This document shows, piece by piece, positions 7,015-15,900 of a DNA stretch of 18,143 nucleotides. Where the stretch lies: NCBI GenBank assembly GCA_021157815.1, contig JAGGVT010000061.1, positions 1 to 18,143 on the forward strand, written 5' to 3'. A program made the position numbers and the translations under genes. Under the pieces are notes generated by a model. It ran no database searches. It was given only the letters and a program-made list of their open reading frames with translations, and was not told the DNA's origin. Position 1 is the stretch's first letter. Every line of letters begins with the position of its first letter. This stretch comes from a bacterium. Its GTDB lineage: Bacteria > JAJVIF01 > JAGGVT01.

Positions 7015-8220
7015 CTACTTGGCGTATTTCGAACGTTTCAGTTTTTTGCTCGATGATGACTTTCCGGGTTTCTTCGATGTCTCTTTTGAATTGATATATC
7101 GCCTTTCAATTCGGGGTCCCATAAGGCATAAAGCCTCATAGATTGGGCAGCGCATCCACGACGCCATCTCATAAAGCGAAATCTCTTTCCCATTGTCACG
7201 GCCCAGAAGCGTAACCTCGTCATGGATCTCAACATCTGAATCCGGAGGGCATTCGAACGTGGCGAAGTCCATCGAAACCTGTCCCACAACCGGATATCGC
7301 CTGCCTTTAACGAGCACTTCACCGCGATTTGATAACAGAGTCGAGTATCCATCGGCGTAACCAACCGGAATGACAGCGATTTTAACATTGTTGGTTGTCC
7401 TGTGTCGATGCGAATATCCAACGCCTGTGGATGGCGGCACTTTTTTAACTTCCACAACACGGGTTTTCAGCGAGAATACCGGCTTAAGCGGTAGTGGATT
7501 CGCCACCTGAAACGCCGGATAGTTTCCCAAGAGCGCGATGCCGATTCGAACCATATCCTCCTGGTATTCAGGAAAATTCAACACTGCAGCCGAGTTGGAG
7601 CAGTGAATATCGACGCCTTTCAGGACTTTTTCGAAATCATCTATTATTCGCTTGAACTGGTAATACTGTTTTTTAGTGTAAACACCGTTGATTTCATCCG
7701 CACGCGCGAAATGCGTATATATTCCCTTCGTTTCAATATTACGATTGCCAAGCGCTTTTGTTATAAGTTCATGCGCGTCCTCGGGAAGGCAGCCCATGCG
7801 AGTCATGCCGGTATCGATCTTCACATGCACTTTGGCGCGCTTTTTCAGTTTCCTTGCGGCTTTTGCCAGCGCATTAATCTGGAATTCATATCCAACAGTC
7901 TGCGCGATATCGTTCGCGACAATCTCATCCGAAAAATCCTCATGCGAATATCCAAGAATCAAAATTTCACTTTTTACCCGTTTTTTCTTTAGAGCAAGCG
8001 CTTCATTCAGCGATGCCACTCCGAGAGTTTCTATTCCCTCTTTTGAAAGCGTTTCCCCAACCTCGACAATTCCGTGGCCGTACGCGTTCGCCTTGATAAC
8101 GCCGAGTATTTTCGTCTCAGGCTTGAGATAGCGTCGAATAGTCGCGACATTGCCGCGAAGTTTGTCGAGGTCAACTTCCGCCCAGAGCGGTCTTGAGTAT
8201 TTTCCGTCATTTGGATTCAT
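7015..8220 (-). CDS. alr: Alanine racemase with basic C-terminal tail
   Basis: A PLP enzyme interconverting L- and D-alanine in the cytoplasm to supply D-Ala for peptidoglycan. Length is 401 residues. The N-terminal barrel carries the PLP lysine K43 in VIKANAYGHG. The substrate-binding block is KIDTGMTRMG (134-143), and IHCSNSAAVLN follows at 205-215. The C-terminal beta domain has the catalytic tyrosine Y269 in STGVGYSHRH, followed by VIPVGYADGY and GQVSMDFATF. The normal family end is near RIERRY (371-375). Some 25 further residues form a Lys/Ser-rich tail (SKKPGKSSSSKKLKRSK) not typical of Alr. The start ATG 8220 has no clear Shine-Dalgarno. It lies 29 bases after ktrA, the last gene of the dfx-ktrB-ktrA-alr run. 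Confidence 0.93.
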   Translation of the reverse strand: MNPNDGKYSRPLWAEVDLDKLRGNVATIRRYLKPETKILGVIKANAYGHGIVEVGETLSKEGIETLGVASLNEALALKKKRVKSEILILGYSHEDFSDEIVANDIAQTVGYEFQINALAKAARKLKKRAKVHVKIDTGMTRMGCLPEDAHELITKALGNRNIETKGIYTHFARADEINGVYTKKQYYQFKRIIDDFEKVLKGVDIHCSNSAAVLNFPEYQEDMVRIGIALLGNYPAFQVANPLPLKPVFSLKTRVVEVKKVPPSTGVGYSHRHRTTNNVKIAVIPVGYADGYSTLLSNRGEVLVKGRRYPVVGQVSMDFATFECPPDSDVEIHDEVTLLGRDNGKEISLYEMASWMRCPIYEALCLMGPRIERRYINSKETSKKPGKSSSSKKLKRSKYAK

Positions 8221-8249
8221 GTACGTTTTGTTTTAATCAATAATGCAGA

Positions 8250-8912
8250 TTAAATTTCCTTGATATTTTCCAGTTCTTCATATCGACCTGAAACAAAAAC
8301 AACATCACCCTTGAAAAGCTTGTCTTCAGGGCTATTTAAAGGATACGACTTCCCATTCCTGTGAACCATAATAGCTGTCACGCCGAAAGTTTTCCTGAAT
8401 TCTATTTCACCAAGGTTCATGCCGCTGTATTTCTCTCCGACTTTAATTCCTGCAATGCTGAAATCCTCCGCGAGATCGACAATATCCAAAAAAACGCTAC
8501 CGGATAGCATCATAGCTACCCTGTCACCCATATCTTTTTCAGGTATAATAACCTTGTCAACGCCAATTTTATAGAGAATATGTTCATGAGTCTCATTTTG
8601 AGCGCGTGCCATAATAAATTCAACGCCGACCTCTTTAAGAAGTTGCACCGTCAGAATGCTTCTTTCAATGGCGCCTATCCCGACAATAACGACATCGAAA
8701 TCCGCGATTCCGAGTTCATTCAGTGTTTCAATATTAGATGCATCAGCTTTCACCAGGTCAGTCAGTTCACCAGCATTATTTTCAATCACCATTCGGTTTT
8801 TATCTATACCAAGAACTGAATTGCCTCTTTTTACCAGGCCTCTCGCAATTGCCAAGCCGAATCCCCCAAGTCCTATTACTGCAAATTCCTTGTTTTTAGC
8901 CACTTTAATCAC
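8250..8912 (-). CDS. ktrA: Ktr/Trk potassium uptake regulatory subunit (RCK domain)
   Basis: The cytoplasmic nucleotide-binding gating subunit of a KtrB-type potassium transporter. Length is 220 residues, the usual size for KtrA or KtrC. The Rossmann fold begins at VIGLGGFGLAIA (residues about 12-23), with the second strand ending in the acidic LGIDKN and later DVVIVGIG. Residues about 135-220 are the TrkA_C domain ending in DVVFVSGRYEELENI. The listed GTG at 8912 has AAAGG too close upstream. An in-frame GTG at 8903, with AAAGG about 11 bases away, is a reasonable alternative start and gives MAKNKEFAVIGLG. It lies 56 bases after ktrB. Confidence 0.93.
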   Translation of the reverse strand: MIKVAKNKEFAVIGLGGFGLAIARGLVKRGNSVLGIDKNRMVIENNAGELTDLVKADASNIETLNELGIADFDVVIVGIGAIERSILTVQLLKEVGVEFIMARAQNETHEHILYKIGVDKVIIPEKDMGDRVAMMLSGSVFLDIVDLAEDFSIAGIKVGEKYSGMNLGEIEFRKTFGVTAIMVHRNGKSYPLNSPEDKLFKGDVVFVSGRYEELENIKEI

Positions 8913-8968
8913 TACCTTTACTTAATGTAATGCAATTACCAGTCCATTATCGGCTTTTCCGAAAATAT

Positions 8969-10297
8969 TTATCCGGTCGGAATATCGATTTCCGGGTAAT
9001 CAATTCTGCTCTTTCTTTTTGCGATAAAAAAGAAAGCGAACGAAATGGGACCCACACGACCGATAAACATAAGAAGGATGATAATTAACTTTTGGGTTGA
9101 ATTCAATTCACCAGTGGCGCCGAGTGATAATCCTACGGTGCCAAATGCGGAAACGGTTTCAAAAAATAGCTTGAATGATTCAGCCGGATTCTGGTAAACC
9201 ATACATCCAGCCGCTGTTATAACAAGAACAAAAGCTGTTATAAAAAGTGCCACCGCTCTGTTATGTGTCTCCCTTTTTATTTTTCTGTGCCATGCCCTGA
9301 TAGATTTCTCGCCGCGCAGATAATTCCACGCGCCGATGATAATGACCCAGAAAGTTGTCGTTTTTATTCCGCCTGCCGTCGATTGTGGTGACCCGCCAAT
9401 GAACATCAGGATTATCATTAAAACCAGGGCAATTCCAGGAAAAGCGTTGAGGTCAAGAGTGTTAAATCCGGCTGTTCTCGCTGTAACCGATTGGAAAAGG
9501 CATACAAGGAATTTATCAGTGCCTGAGAGGCTGACATAACCTGGAAATCCCTGTCGCGATGAGAAAACATGAATCACAACCGCGCCTGCTACAATCAGAA
9601 TCGCGGATGTCCATAATACAACTCTCGCCCGAATACTCAATTTCCTGCCTTTTTTCCATGTCAGGATTTCCGTTAAAACAGGAAACCCAAGCCCTCCTGT
9701 AATGATTAGCGCCATGAATGTGAGGTTAATCATCAAATCATGGGGATAATTCTCAAGTGAATTTGGAAACAGCGAGAAACCGGCGTTGCAGAATGCTGAT
9801 ATCGAATGAAAAACCGCAAGGTACGCTGCATAAGCAGGAGTATAATCCCGCATAAATAGATAAGTTAAAAATGCAGCGCCAATCAGTTCGAATGCAAGGG
9901 TTAGTTTGATAATCATCCATGCAAGGCTCAGCACCTGTCCTGAACCTCGAAGCGCAAAATGCTCCCTTAAAATAAGCCTGTTTTGATAACTAACCCTGTG
10001 TCCCATCAAAACAATGAAAACAGTAGCGAATGTTACAATTCCTATCCCCCCCAGCTGTATCAGCAAAAGAATGACAATTTCACCAAATGTTGAAAACGTG
10101 TTTGGAGTATCGACAACTATCAGCCCGGTTACGCATACCGCGCTTGTGGCAGTGAAAAAGGCATCCAGCAAAGTAAGATTTATATTTTGCTCATGTGAAA
10201 AAGGATGGGATAGCAGAAGAGTTCCAAGGAGTATTAATGCTCCAAAGCTTAACACAAGCTGTTGAATCGGATTTAATTTCCGAATAAATGACATCAT
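8969..10297 (-). CDS. ktrB: Ktr/Trk potassium uptake membrane subunit
   Basis: The ion-translocating subunit of a potassium uptake system. About 442 residues from ATG 10297; an in-frame TTG at 10303 and an ATG at 10294 also exist, and none has a strong ribosome binding site. The four pore-loop repeats of the superfamily are visible, each with a central Gly: TSAVCVTGL, SAFCNAGFSLF, QSVTARTAGFN and TVSAFGTVGLSLG. Hydrophobic helices flank each loop, as does the conserved GGSPQSTAGGIKTTT block before the fourth repeat. Length and the single partner ktrA favour a Ktr-type over a TrkH-TrkA system. It begins 23 bases after dfx and is followed by ktrA. Confidence 0.94.
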   Translation of the reverse strand: MMSFIRKLNPIQQLVLSFGALILLGTLLLSHPFSHEQNINLTLLDAFFTATSAVCVTGLIVVDTPNTFSTFGEIVILLLIQLGGIGIVTFATVFIVLMGHRVSYQNRLILREHFALRGSGQVLSLAWMIIKLTLAFELIGAAFLTYLFMRDYTPAYAAYLAVFHSISAFCNAGFSLFPNSLENYPHDLMINLTFMALIITGGLGFPVLTEILTWKKGRKLSIRARVVLWTSAILIVAGAVVIHVFSSRQGFPGYVSLSGTDKFLVCLFQSVTARTAGFNTLDLNAFPGIALVLMIILMFIGGSPQSTAGGIKTTTFWVIIIGAWNYLRGEKSIRAWHRKIKRETHNRAVALFITAFVLVITAAGCMVYQNPAESFKLFFETVSAFGTVGLSLGATGELNSTQKLIIILLMFIGRVGPISFAFFFIAKRKSRIDYPEIDIPTG

Positions 10298-10320
10298 TCT
10301 CAATTATAAAGCTAAACCTG

Positions 10321-10695
10321 TCAGGCTTTCCAGAGTCCGTGAATATTGCAGTATGCCCGTGCAGTGAATTCATCCGTCTTGACAGCAAATTCAATCTCGG
10401 GAGCGTCGCCGGGATTCAGAAACCGTCTGAAGGATGTGCCATTCGTGATAATCTGAATCCATTCAATGAAATGTTTCTCTTCCATCGGATGAGCAACCTC
10501 TCCGACTTTCACTTTTGTGCCGGTTTCTGTTTTCTCCACAACGGGAACATGCTTTTCTGTCGCGGCATCTGTAGTGTTCTCCCTGAGCAGCAGCATATCA
10601 GCACCGCAGCATACCAGTGTCCCCGCGCCACCGTGGAGAACCTCAACGATATTTCCGCAGATTTCGCATTTGTAGATTTCAAATTTCTCAGCCAT
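10321..10695 (-). CDS. dfx: Desulfoferrodoxin (superoxide reductase)
   Basis: This cytoplasmic enzyme reduces superoxide to hydrogen peroxide without releasing oxygen and is typical of anaerobes. The 124 residues hold both iron sites of the two-iron form. The N-terminal desulforedoxin centre has Cys10, Cys13, Cys29 and Cys30. The catalytic centre has His49, His69, His75, Cys116 and His119, the last two in YCNIHGLW. The start ATG 10695 has GGAGG 10 bases upstream. It is the first gene of a tight run with ktrB, ktrA and alr, so a stress-driven promoter would also drive potassium uptake and D-Ala supply. Confidence 0.96.
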   Translation of the reverse strand: MAEKFEIYKCEICGNIVEVLHGGAGTLVCCGADMLLLRENTTDAATEKHVPVVEKTETGTKVKVGEVAHPMEEKHFIEWIQIITNGTSFRRFLNPGDAPEIEFAVKTDEFTARAYCNIHGLWKA

Positions 10696-10750
10696 TGTTT
10701 TTTTACCTCCAGATGATTCCTAACAGTGTTGATTAATTAAACCGCGTTCG

Positions 10751-10779
10751 ATTGTAATGCAGGATTGCATCTTTTTCAA
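10751..10779 (-). promoter_or_regulatory. Predicted promoter of dfx-ktrB-ktrA-alr
   Basis: On the minus strand the -35 TTGAAA (10779-10774), a 17-base spacer and the -10 TACAAT (10756-10751) match consensus at 5 of 6 positions each. The start point would be near 10744, giving a leader of about 50 bases that carries GGAGG before dfx. No further promoter is obvious in the short gaps between the four genes. Confidence 0.6.
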
Positions 10780-10813
10780 TTAGCAGAAAGCTTTGAGAAA
10801 GAAGTATTATTTC

Positions 10814-10841
10814 TTGACAAACTACTGTTTTTTTTTTTTAT
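10814..10841 (+). promoter_or_regulatory. Possible promoter with poly-T spacer before the repeat lipoprotein
   Basis: A perfect -35 TTGACA (10814-10819) is followed 16 bases later by TTTTAT (10836-10841), a 4 of 6 match. Most of the spacer is a run of 12 T (10828-10839). Transcription would give a leader of about 125 bases before the ATG at 10973. Confidence 0.35.
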
Positions 10842-10972
10842 GAACGATGGGAATGCGATATGAACAATTGCTTCTTTGGCGATTGCTCTGTTTTCTATCC
10901 TGAATGTGAACGTGCATCATTACGTTGCCCCGCTTTATAAATTATCAAATATAATTAGAAGGAGTGAATATC

Positions 10973-12052
10973 ATGAATTATTATTCAAGAAGTTTCAAAA
11001 CAGTTACAGGGATGTTATTTCTTCTGTTTTTGTTATCTGGCTGCTCATCTTCATCCATTAAACCTGTCAAGCCGGATACAGAGCAATCGGGTTCTGTCAC
11101 AGACGTTCCAGTTATCCAAACAAACCGTGACATGATGGATTCTGGCATTGAAGATAAGTTTTTCCAGAAATATAAAAGTATGGATTTTCAAATTGAGGAT
11201 GTTTCGTTGATTAATACCAGGCTGTCGCAAAGCATTAACGAATTACAATATGAATTTGATTTATACCGTGAATTGTATGGAGAATTTCCTCCATCGATTT
11301 CCACACTTGTTATCAGTGGTTTCCTTTTTTACTGGCCTAGAAATACAATCGATGGAACTCCTGTGAGAGTTGTAACCAGCAGGAACCTTGTAAAGGAGCA
11401 AACAGATTTTGGTTCTTTCAAATATGACTATATTGATAATTCACATTTTGATTTGAAATGGATTTGTTTGGATGGAAAAGCCTACAAGGAAACCGGCAGT
11501 AAGATCTGGCTTGAAAAGACAATGGATTACAGATTTAGCGAGAAAGAAAATACAGTCAGGAAAATACATGTAATGATGGGAACAAAGGCTGTTAGTGATG
11601 TGAAGGGCTTTAATAACAAGCTTATTTATGTCATGTGTGGTAATTTCACGAAAGCGATTGCTCGTCAATTAGGCACTTACTATGCATACATTGGAGAATT
11701 TCCAGATTCGTATGCTGATTTATTATTCAATGATCGTTTTATAATTAAAGAAAATTTTCAGGCTTTTGCACAAATGCTTGAATCTTCAGGCGCTGACTTC
11801 AAGTGGGGATTTGATAATGAAAAAAACACATTGTACATTGTGCTCGATATCGATGGTGAACGATTAATAGCTGCTTGTGTAAAGTATGGTGACAGGCTTG
11901 ATCCGGATGGCAAATGCGGTATGGATTACTTCGATTGCAATCTTGATGAATTGGATATGTCATCGCCAATTATAACTGGCAAAAACCTTGTACAAATCAA
12001 TATCCCGGATGAATACCTCATTTCCATTAATGATATTCCATTGAGTGAGTAA
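10973..12052 (+). CDS. Lipoprotein with two internally repeated modules
   Basis: A 359-residue protein of unknown function. ATG 10973 is chosen over the upstream in-frame GTG (10964) because AGAAGGAG ends 8 bases before it. The signal is a good lipoprotein signal, with a hydrophobic core ending LLSGC and Cys24, followed by a Ser-rich tether. Two modules repeat the pattern helix, GEFPxS, Leu-rich helix, then F-x-x-KW. The first has GEFP at 103-106 and DLKW near 160; the second has GEFP at 241-244 and DFKW near 275. The tyrosine-rich helix plus GEFP-S-L pattern recalls the C-terminal part of type II pseudopilins, but I could not confirm a family. It stands alone on the plus strand, divergent from dfx and convergent with fdhB. 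Confidence 0.82.
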   Translation: MNYYSRSFKTVTGMLFLLFLLSGCSSSSIKPVKPDTEQSGSVTDVPVIQTNRDMMDSGIEDKFFQKYKSMDFQIEDVSLINTRLSQSINELQYEFDLYRELYGEFPPSISTLVISGFLFYWPRNTIDGTPVRVVTSRNLVKEQTDFGSFKYDYIDNSHFDLKWICLDGKAYKETGSKIWLEKTMDYRFSEKENTVRKIHVMMGTKAVSDVKGFNNKLIYVMCGNFTKAIARQLGTYYAYIGEFPDSYADLLFNDRFIIKENFQAFAQMLESSGADFKWGFDNEKNTLYIVLDIDGERLIAACVKYGDRLDPDGKCGMDYFDCNLDELDMSSPIITGKNLVQINIPDEYLISINDIPLSE

Positions 12053-12080
12053 TAACAGAGTAAAACAGAGACATGAAAGC

Positions 12081-12108
12081 AAATCGCCCGGGTGAAATCG
12101 GGCGATTT
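12081..12108. terminator. Hairpin terminator after the repeat lipoprotein
   Basis: A perfect 10-bp stem AAATCGCCCG / CGGGCGATTT (12081-12090 and 12099-12108) surrounds an 8-base loop, 28 bases after the lipoprotein stop. The AT-rich stem base gives TTT at the 3' end on either strand. Confidence 0.65.
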
Positions 12109-12130
12109 GAATTACACATAATTAGAAAAA

Positions 12131-12152
12131 GCAGAGGGTTGATACCCTCTGC
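12131..12152 (-). terminator. Rho-independent terminator of the fdh operon
   Basis: A perfect 9-bp stem GCAGAGGGT / ACCCTCTGC surrounds a 4-base loop. On the minus strand it is followed by TTTTTCTAAT, a proper T tract, 50 bases after the fdhB stop. It can also back up the plus-strand terminator. Confidence 0.8.
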
Positions 12153-12202
12153 TATTGAAATATCCATATACAAATCAACACGCTTATTTTTGCATCAAAT
12201 AC

Positions 12203-12988
12203 CTAATTGTCATTCTTCTCCAGTTCGGTACGGCGTTTGATTACCCATCCGACTCCAGCCACCGCGACACTCGCCGCGATTGCAGCCGGATTAATGCCAT
12301 TCAGCGACGGGATAATTTCCGCTCGAGCAACTTTAATAACTTCCTTCGGAACATCAGTCGGGAATCCGAGAGCGCTGAACGGAACATTCGAAATGTGAAA
12401 AACGCATGTACCGCCGGCTTCTTCAAGGCCGTAAATATCCGGGATATACTTGTCGGGTTCAGCTGCTATCCTGCGTTTCGCCTCTTTGAGAACCTCATCC
12501 CTGTCACCCATGAATATTGCCTGTGGAGGACAGGCTTTCGCGCAGGCTGACACTTCACCGGCTTCAAGCCTGTCAAAGCAAAGCCAGCATTTATGCATTT
12601 TGCCGTCGCCTTCCTCATCGTACCTCGGTACGTTGAATGGGCATACTGTTCCACACATCTGGCATCCGATACAGAGTTCGCGGTCAACGACCACGGCGCC
12701 GGATTCGGTTTTTGTGATTGCCTCGACCGGGCAAATCGCCGCGCATGCCGGCTCAAGGCAGTGCTTGCACTGCAGCTTTCCGAACACCCAGTCGAAACGA
12801 CCATTTTGCTCAACCTCGTTGTATGTAATGAGCGTATAGGTTTTCGCGCTCAGGTCAGCCGGATTCTGATATCCCGGCCCCGCAAAGAAAGTGGTTTCCT
12901 CCGCGGGTCGATTATTCCACTGCTTGCAGGCAACCTGGCATCCCCTGCAGCCGATACATCGTGTCATGTCATGTAGAAGCGCTTTCAT
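12203..12988 (-). CDS. fdhB: Formate dehydrogenase iron-sulfur (beta) subunit, membrane-anchored
   Basis: This is the electron-transfer subunit of the exported formate dehydrogenase, passing electrons from FdhA toward the membrane. The 261 residues contain sixteen cysteines in four clusters: 11/14/17/21 (CIGCRGCQVAC), 74/77/82/86, 106/109/112/116 (CIGCQMCGTVC) and 134/137/149/153. This fits four [4Fe-4S] centres as in FdnH or FdoH. The C-terminus has a single hydrophobic segment at about 232-250 followed by KRR, resembling the FdnH anchor. There is no signal peptide of its own, so co-export with the Tat-bearing alpha subunit is expected. The start is 3 bases after the fdhA stop and its ribosome binding site lies within the last fdhA codons. 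No cytochrome b gamma subunit follows. Confidence 0.95.
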   Translation of the reverse strand: MKALLHDMTRCIGCRGCQVACKQWNNRPAEETTFFAGPGYQNPADLSAKTYTLITYNEVEQNGRFDWVFGKLQCKHCLEPACAAICPVEAITKTESGAVVVDRELCIGCQMCGTVCPFNVPRYDEEGDGKMHKCWLCFDRLEAGEVSACAKACPPQAIFMGDRDEVLKEAKRRIAAEPDKYIPDIYGLEEAGGTCVFHISNVPFSALGFPTDVPKEVIKVARAEIIPSLNGINPAAIAASVAVAGVGWVIKRRTELEKNDN

Positions 12989-12991
12989 GAT

Positions 12992-15900
12992 TTACACCAC
13001 CTTCCTTACATTGCACATGAATGCCTTGAATTCAGGAATCGCCGTGTTGGCGTCACCCGCATGAGGAGTCAGCAGGTTTGCTGAATCACCTTTTACGATT
13101 CCCTCGTAACCAAAGTGCCAGATAACGCCAATCTGATCAACCTGTTTTCCGTCAATCATAAACGGCTTGAATCGATTGGTTACAAGGGCGTAAACCTCAA
13201 CGCTCCCGCGGATTGTTTCGATTGCAAGCCTGTCTCCGTTCTTGATTCTGAGCCTGTTGGCGAAATCAGCGCCAATTTCAGCGAAGGCATCGGGAACAAG
13301 TTCAGCCAGCCAGGGCAGGTTGCGAGTCATCGCGCCTGCCTGCCAGTGTTCTGAAACTCTATATGTAGAACAAATAACCGGATATTCAGTCGAACCAACC
13401 ATTGTCTTAGTGCCGAACACATAAGCCGGCGGATTGTTCTGCTGGCTGGACATGAGGTTGCGTACCGGGCTTTCCATTGGTTCAAAGTGCTCAGGAATTG
13501 GGCCATCCTTAAGTCCGGTTGCCCATAGGCATCCGTGGCCTTCCGGTCTCATAATGAACGGATACACCGTTCCGGGAGCCCATCCGCCATCGGGAACATC
13601 GCCTTCCCATCCGCCTTTGCCGTCCTTGAGATTCTGATTCCACCGGATAACCCATCGTTTGGGATCCCATGGCCTGCCTTCAAGGTCAACTGACGCTCGG
13701 TTATAGATAATCCTTCTATTAATAGGCCAGCACCACGACCATTCGGGATAAAGCCCGATATTGTTCATGGCGTCATTCGGGCCTCGACGCGCCATGTTGT
13801 TGCCATCTTCGTTGTATGAGCCTGAATAGAGCCAGTTGCCTGAACAGGTGGAGCCGTCATCGGTAAGAGAAACGAAATTTTTGCACTGTTCGCCTTTCTT
13901 GTGTGCGACACCTTTGCTGTCAGTCATGTTCTTTACATAATAGCCGTTGATTTCCTTTGCTATCAAATGCGGATCCGGCTCATCGTGATCGCCGTAATTC
14001 CAGTACAGTTTTGTTAACGGTTCAGGAACTCCGGTTTTATCGAGAGTTGGCATAAGCTCTTTGAATTTCTTGACGAGCATTCCGATTACCCATGAATCGG
14101 GTTTAGCAACTCCGGGCGGATCCTGGCATTTGTATCGCCACTGCGCCCATCTGCCTGAGTTCGAAACACTTCCCTCTTTCTCGACACTTGCGGCTGCTGG
14201 AAGCATGAACACTTCCGTATCGATTGTTTTCGGGTCAACTCCCGGACGTTTCCAGAATGTCGCTGTCTCAGTCTGCCAGAGTTCGACAACAACCATCCAG
14301 TCAAGTTTACCCAAAGCTGCGCGCTCAAGATTGGAGTTGGGCCCGCCAACTGCCGGATTCTGTCCCCAGAAAAATCCGCCCTTGATTTTACCCTCGAACA
14401 TTTCCTCGAATATGTGCATGTGCGTATGGACTGTGTTTCGCTTGGGCAGCCAGTCGTAGGCGAAATTGTTTGCTTTTGTGGCGGCAGGGCCCCAGAACGC
14501 TTTCAGGAGGCTGACCATGTATTTCGGTGTATGCTGCCACCAGTTCGCGCTCTTTGGGTCGTTAGATTTTGGAGTCGTTTTCTCCAGGAATGTTTTCAAA
14601 TCGACATGAGCGGTTGTCGGAGCCGTTAGATATCCGGGCAGGATATGGAACAGAAGGCAATGGTCTGTCGAACCCTGCACGTTCGACTCACCGCGAAGCG
14701 CGTTAATTCCGCCGCCAGCCATTCCGATATTGCCGAGAAGCAGCTGGAGTATCGCGTATGTTCGAATATTCTGCGTACCGTGAGTATGCTGCGTTGTGCC
14801 CATCGCATAAAGCCACGTTGCAACCTTGTCCCGCTTGTGCGTCGATGTGTAAATCTCCGCCATTTTCAGGAAATCATCCTTGTCAGCACCTGTGATTTTA
14901 CAGACCGTATCCACATCATAGCGTTTGTAATGCTTTTTCATCAGCTGATAGACGCATTGAGGATTCTGAAGAGTACGGTCGATTTTCGGAATGCCGTCAT
15001 CATCAAGTTCATACGCCCACTTGGAGTTGTCGTATTTTTTGCCGTCCCATCCTGCGAACATGCCGTCCTCGAAACTGTATCCATCGTTGATTATGAATCC
15101 AGCGTTTGTGTAGTTCGCGACATATTCCTTCTGGATACGGTTGTTCTGCAAGGCGTAGTTAATCATGCCGCCGACAAGAGCGATGTCGGTTCCACTTCTG
15201 AGCCTGCAGTAATGATCCGCAAACGAACTCGTTCGCGTGTATCTGGGATCGCAGTTGAGAACAATCGCTCCGTGCTCTTTCGCGCGCCGAATCCATTTCA
15301 TTGAAATCGGATGATTCTCAGCAGCGTTGGATCCGCAGATCATGACCACATCAGCGTTGATCATATCGATCCAGTGGCTGGTCATAGCCCCCCTTCCAAA
15401 TGTAGCGGCCAAACTGGCCACTGTTGAGGAGTGTCATATACGCGCCTGGTGTTCAACTCGAACCAGGCCCATCGCGCGTGCCATTTTTGAGAGGATGTAA
15501 CATTCCTCGTTGTCCAGAGACGCGCCTCCGAAGTTGCATACTCCATCCGTGCGGTTGACTGTAACTCCGCCTTCCGTTTTTACGAAAGTTTCATTACGAG
15601 CCTTGATGAAATTCCGTGCGATTTTGTCGATTGCAAAATCCCAGCTGACCTCTTTCCACTCGGATGCTTTTGGAGCGCGATAAAGCACCTTGTCGGCGCG
15701 GCGCTCGTTTTGGGCGACCTGAAAAACGGAACTGCCCTTTGAGCAAAGGGAGCCTTCGTTAATCGGATGGTCGGGGTCGCCCTCGATGTTAATGATTTTG
15801 CCATCCTGTACAGCAACCAATAGTCCGCATCCAACTCCGCAGTAAGGACAGATACTGGTTTTCTCAGTGGCGTAGGCGATTTTAAGCGGCCTGCCGTTTA

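Noticed and set aside
10964-10972. GTG start of the repeat lipoprotein
   Set aside because: The GTG overlaps the Shine-Dalgarno AGAAGGAG that serves the ATG at 10973.
12207-15304. Long plus-strand open frames opposite fdhB and fdhA
   Set aside because: They are antisense shadows of strongly conserved genes and show no family resemblance or ribosome binding sites.
15385-15392. C6 run inside fdhA as a frameshift hotspot
   Set aside because: The frame is intact on both sides and matches the family, so the run causes no visible break.
15434-15436. Nonsense mutation or pseudogenised fdhA
   Set aside because: Both sides are in the same frame, the flanking residues match the Sec active site of FdnG-type enzymes, and a hairpin follows at the right distance.
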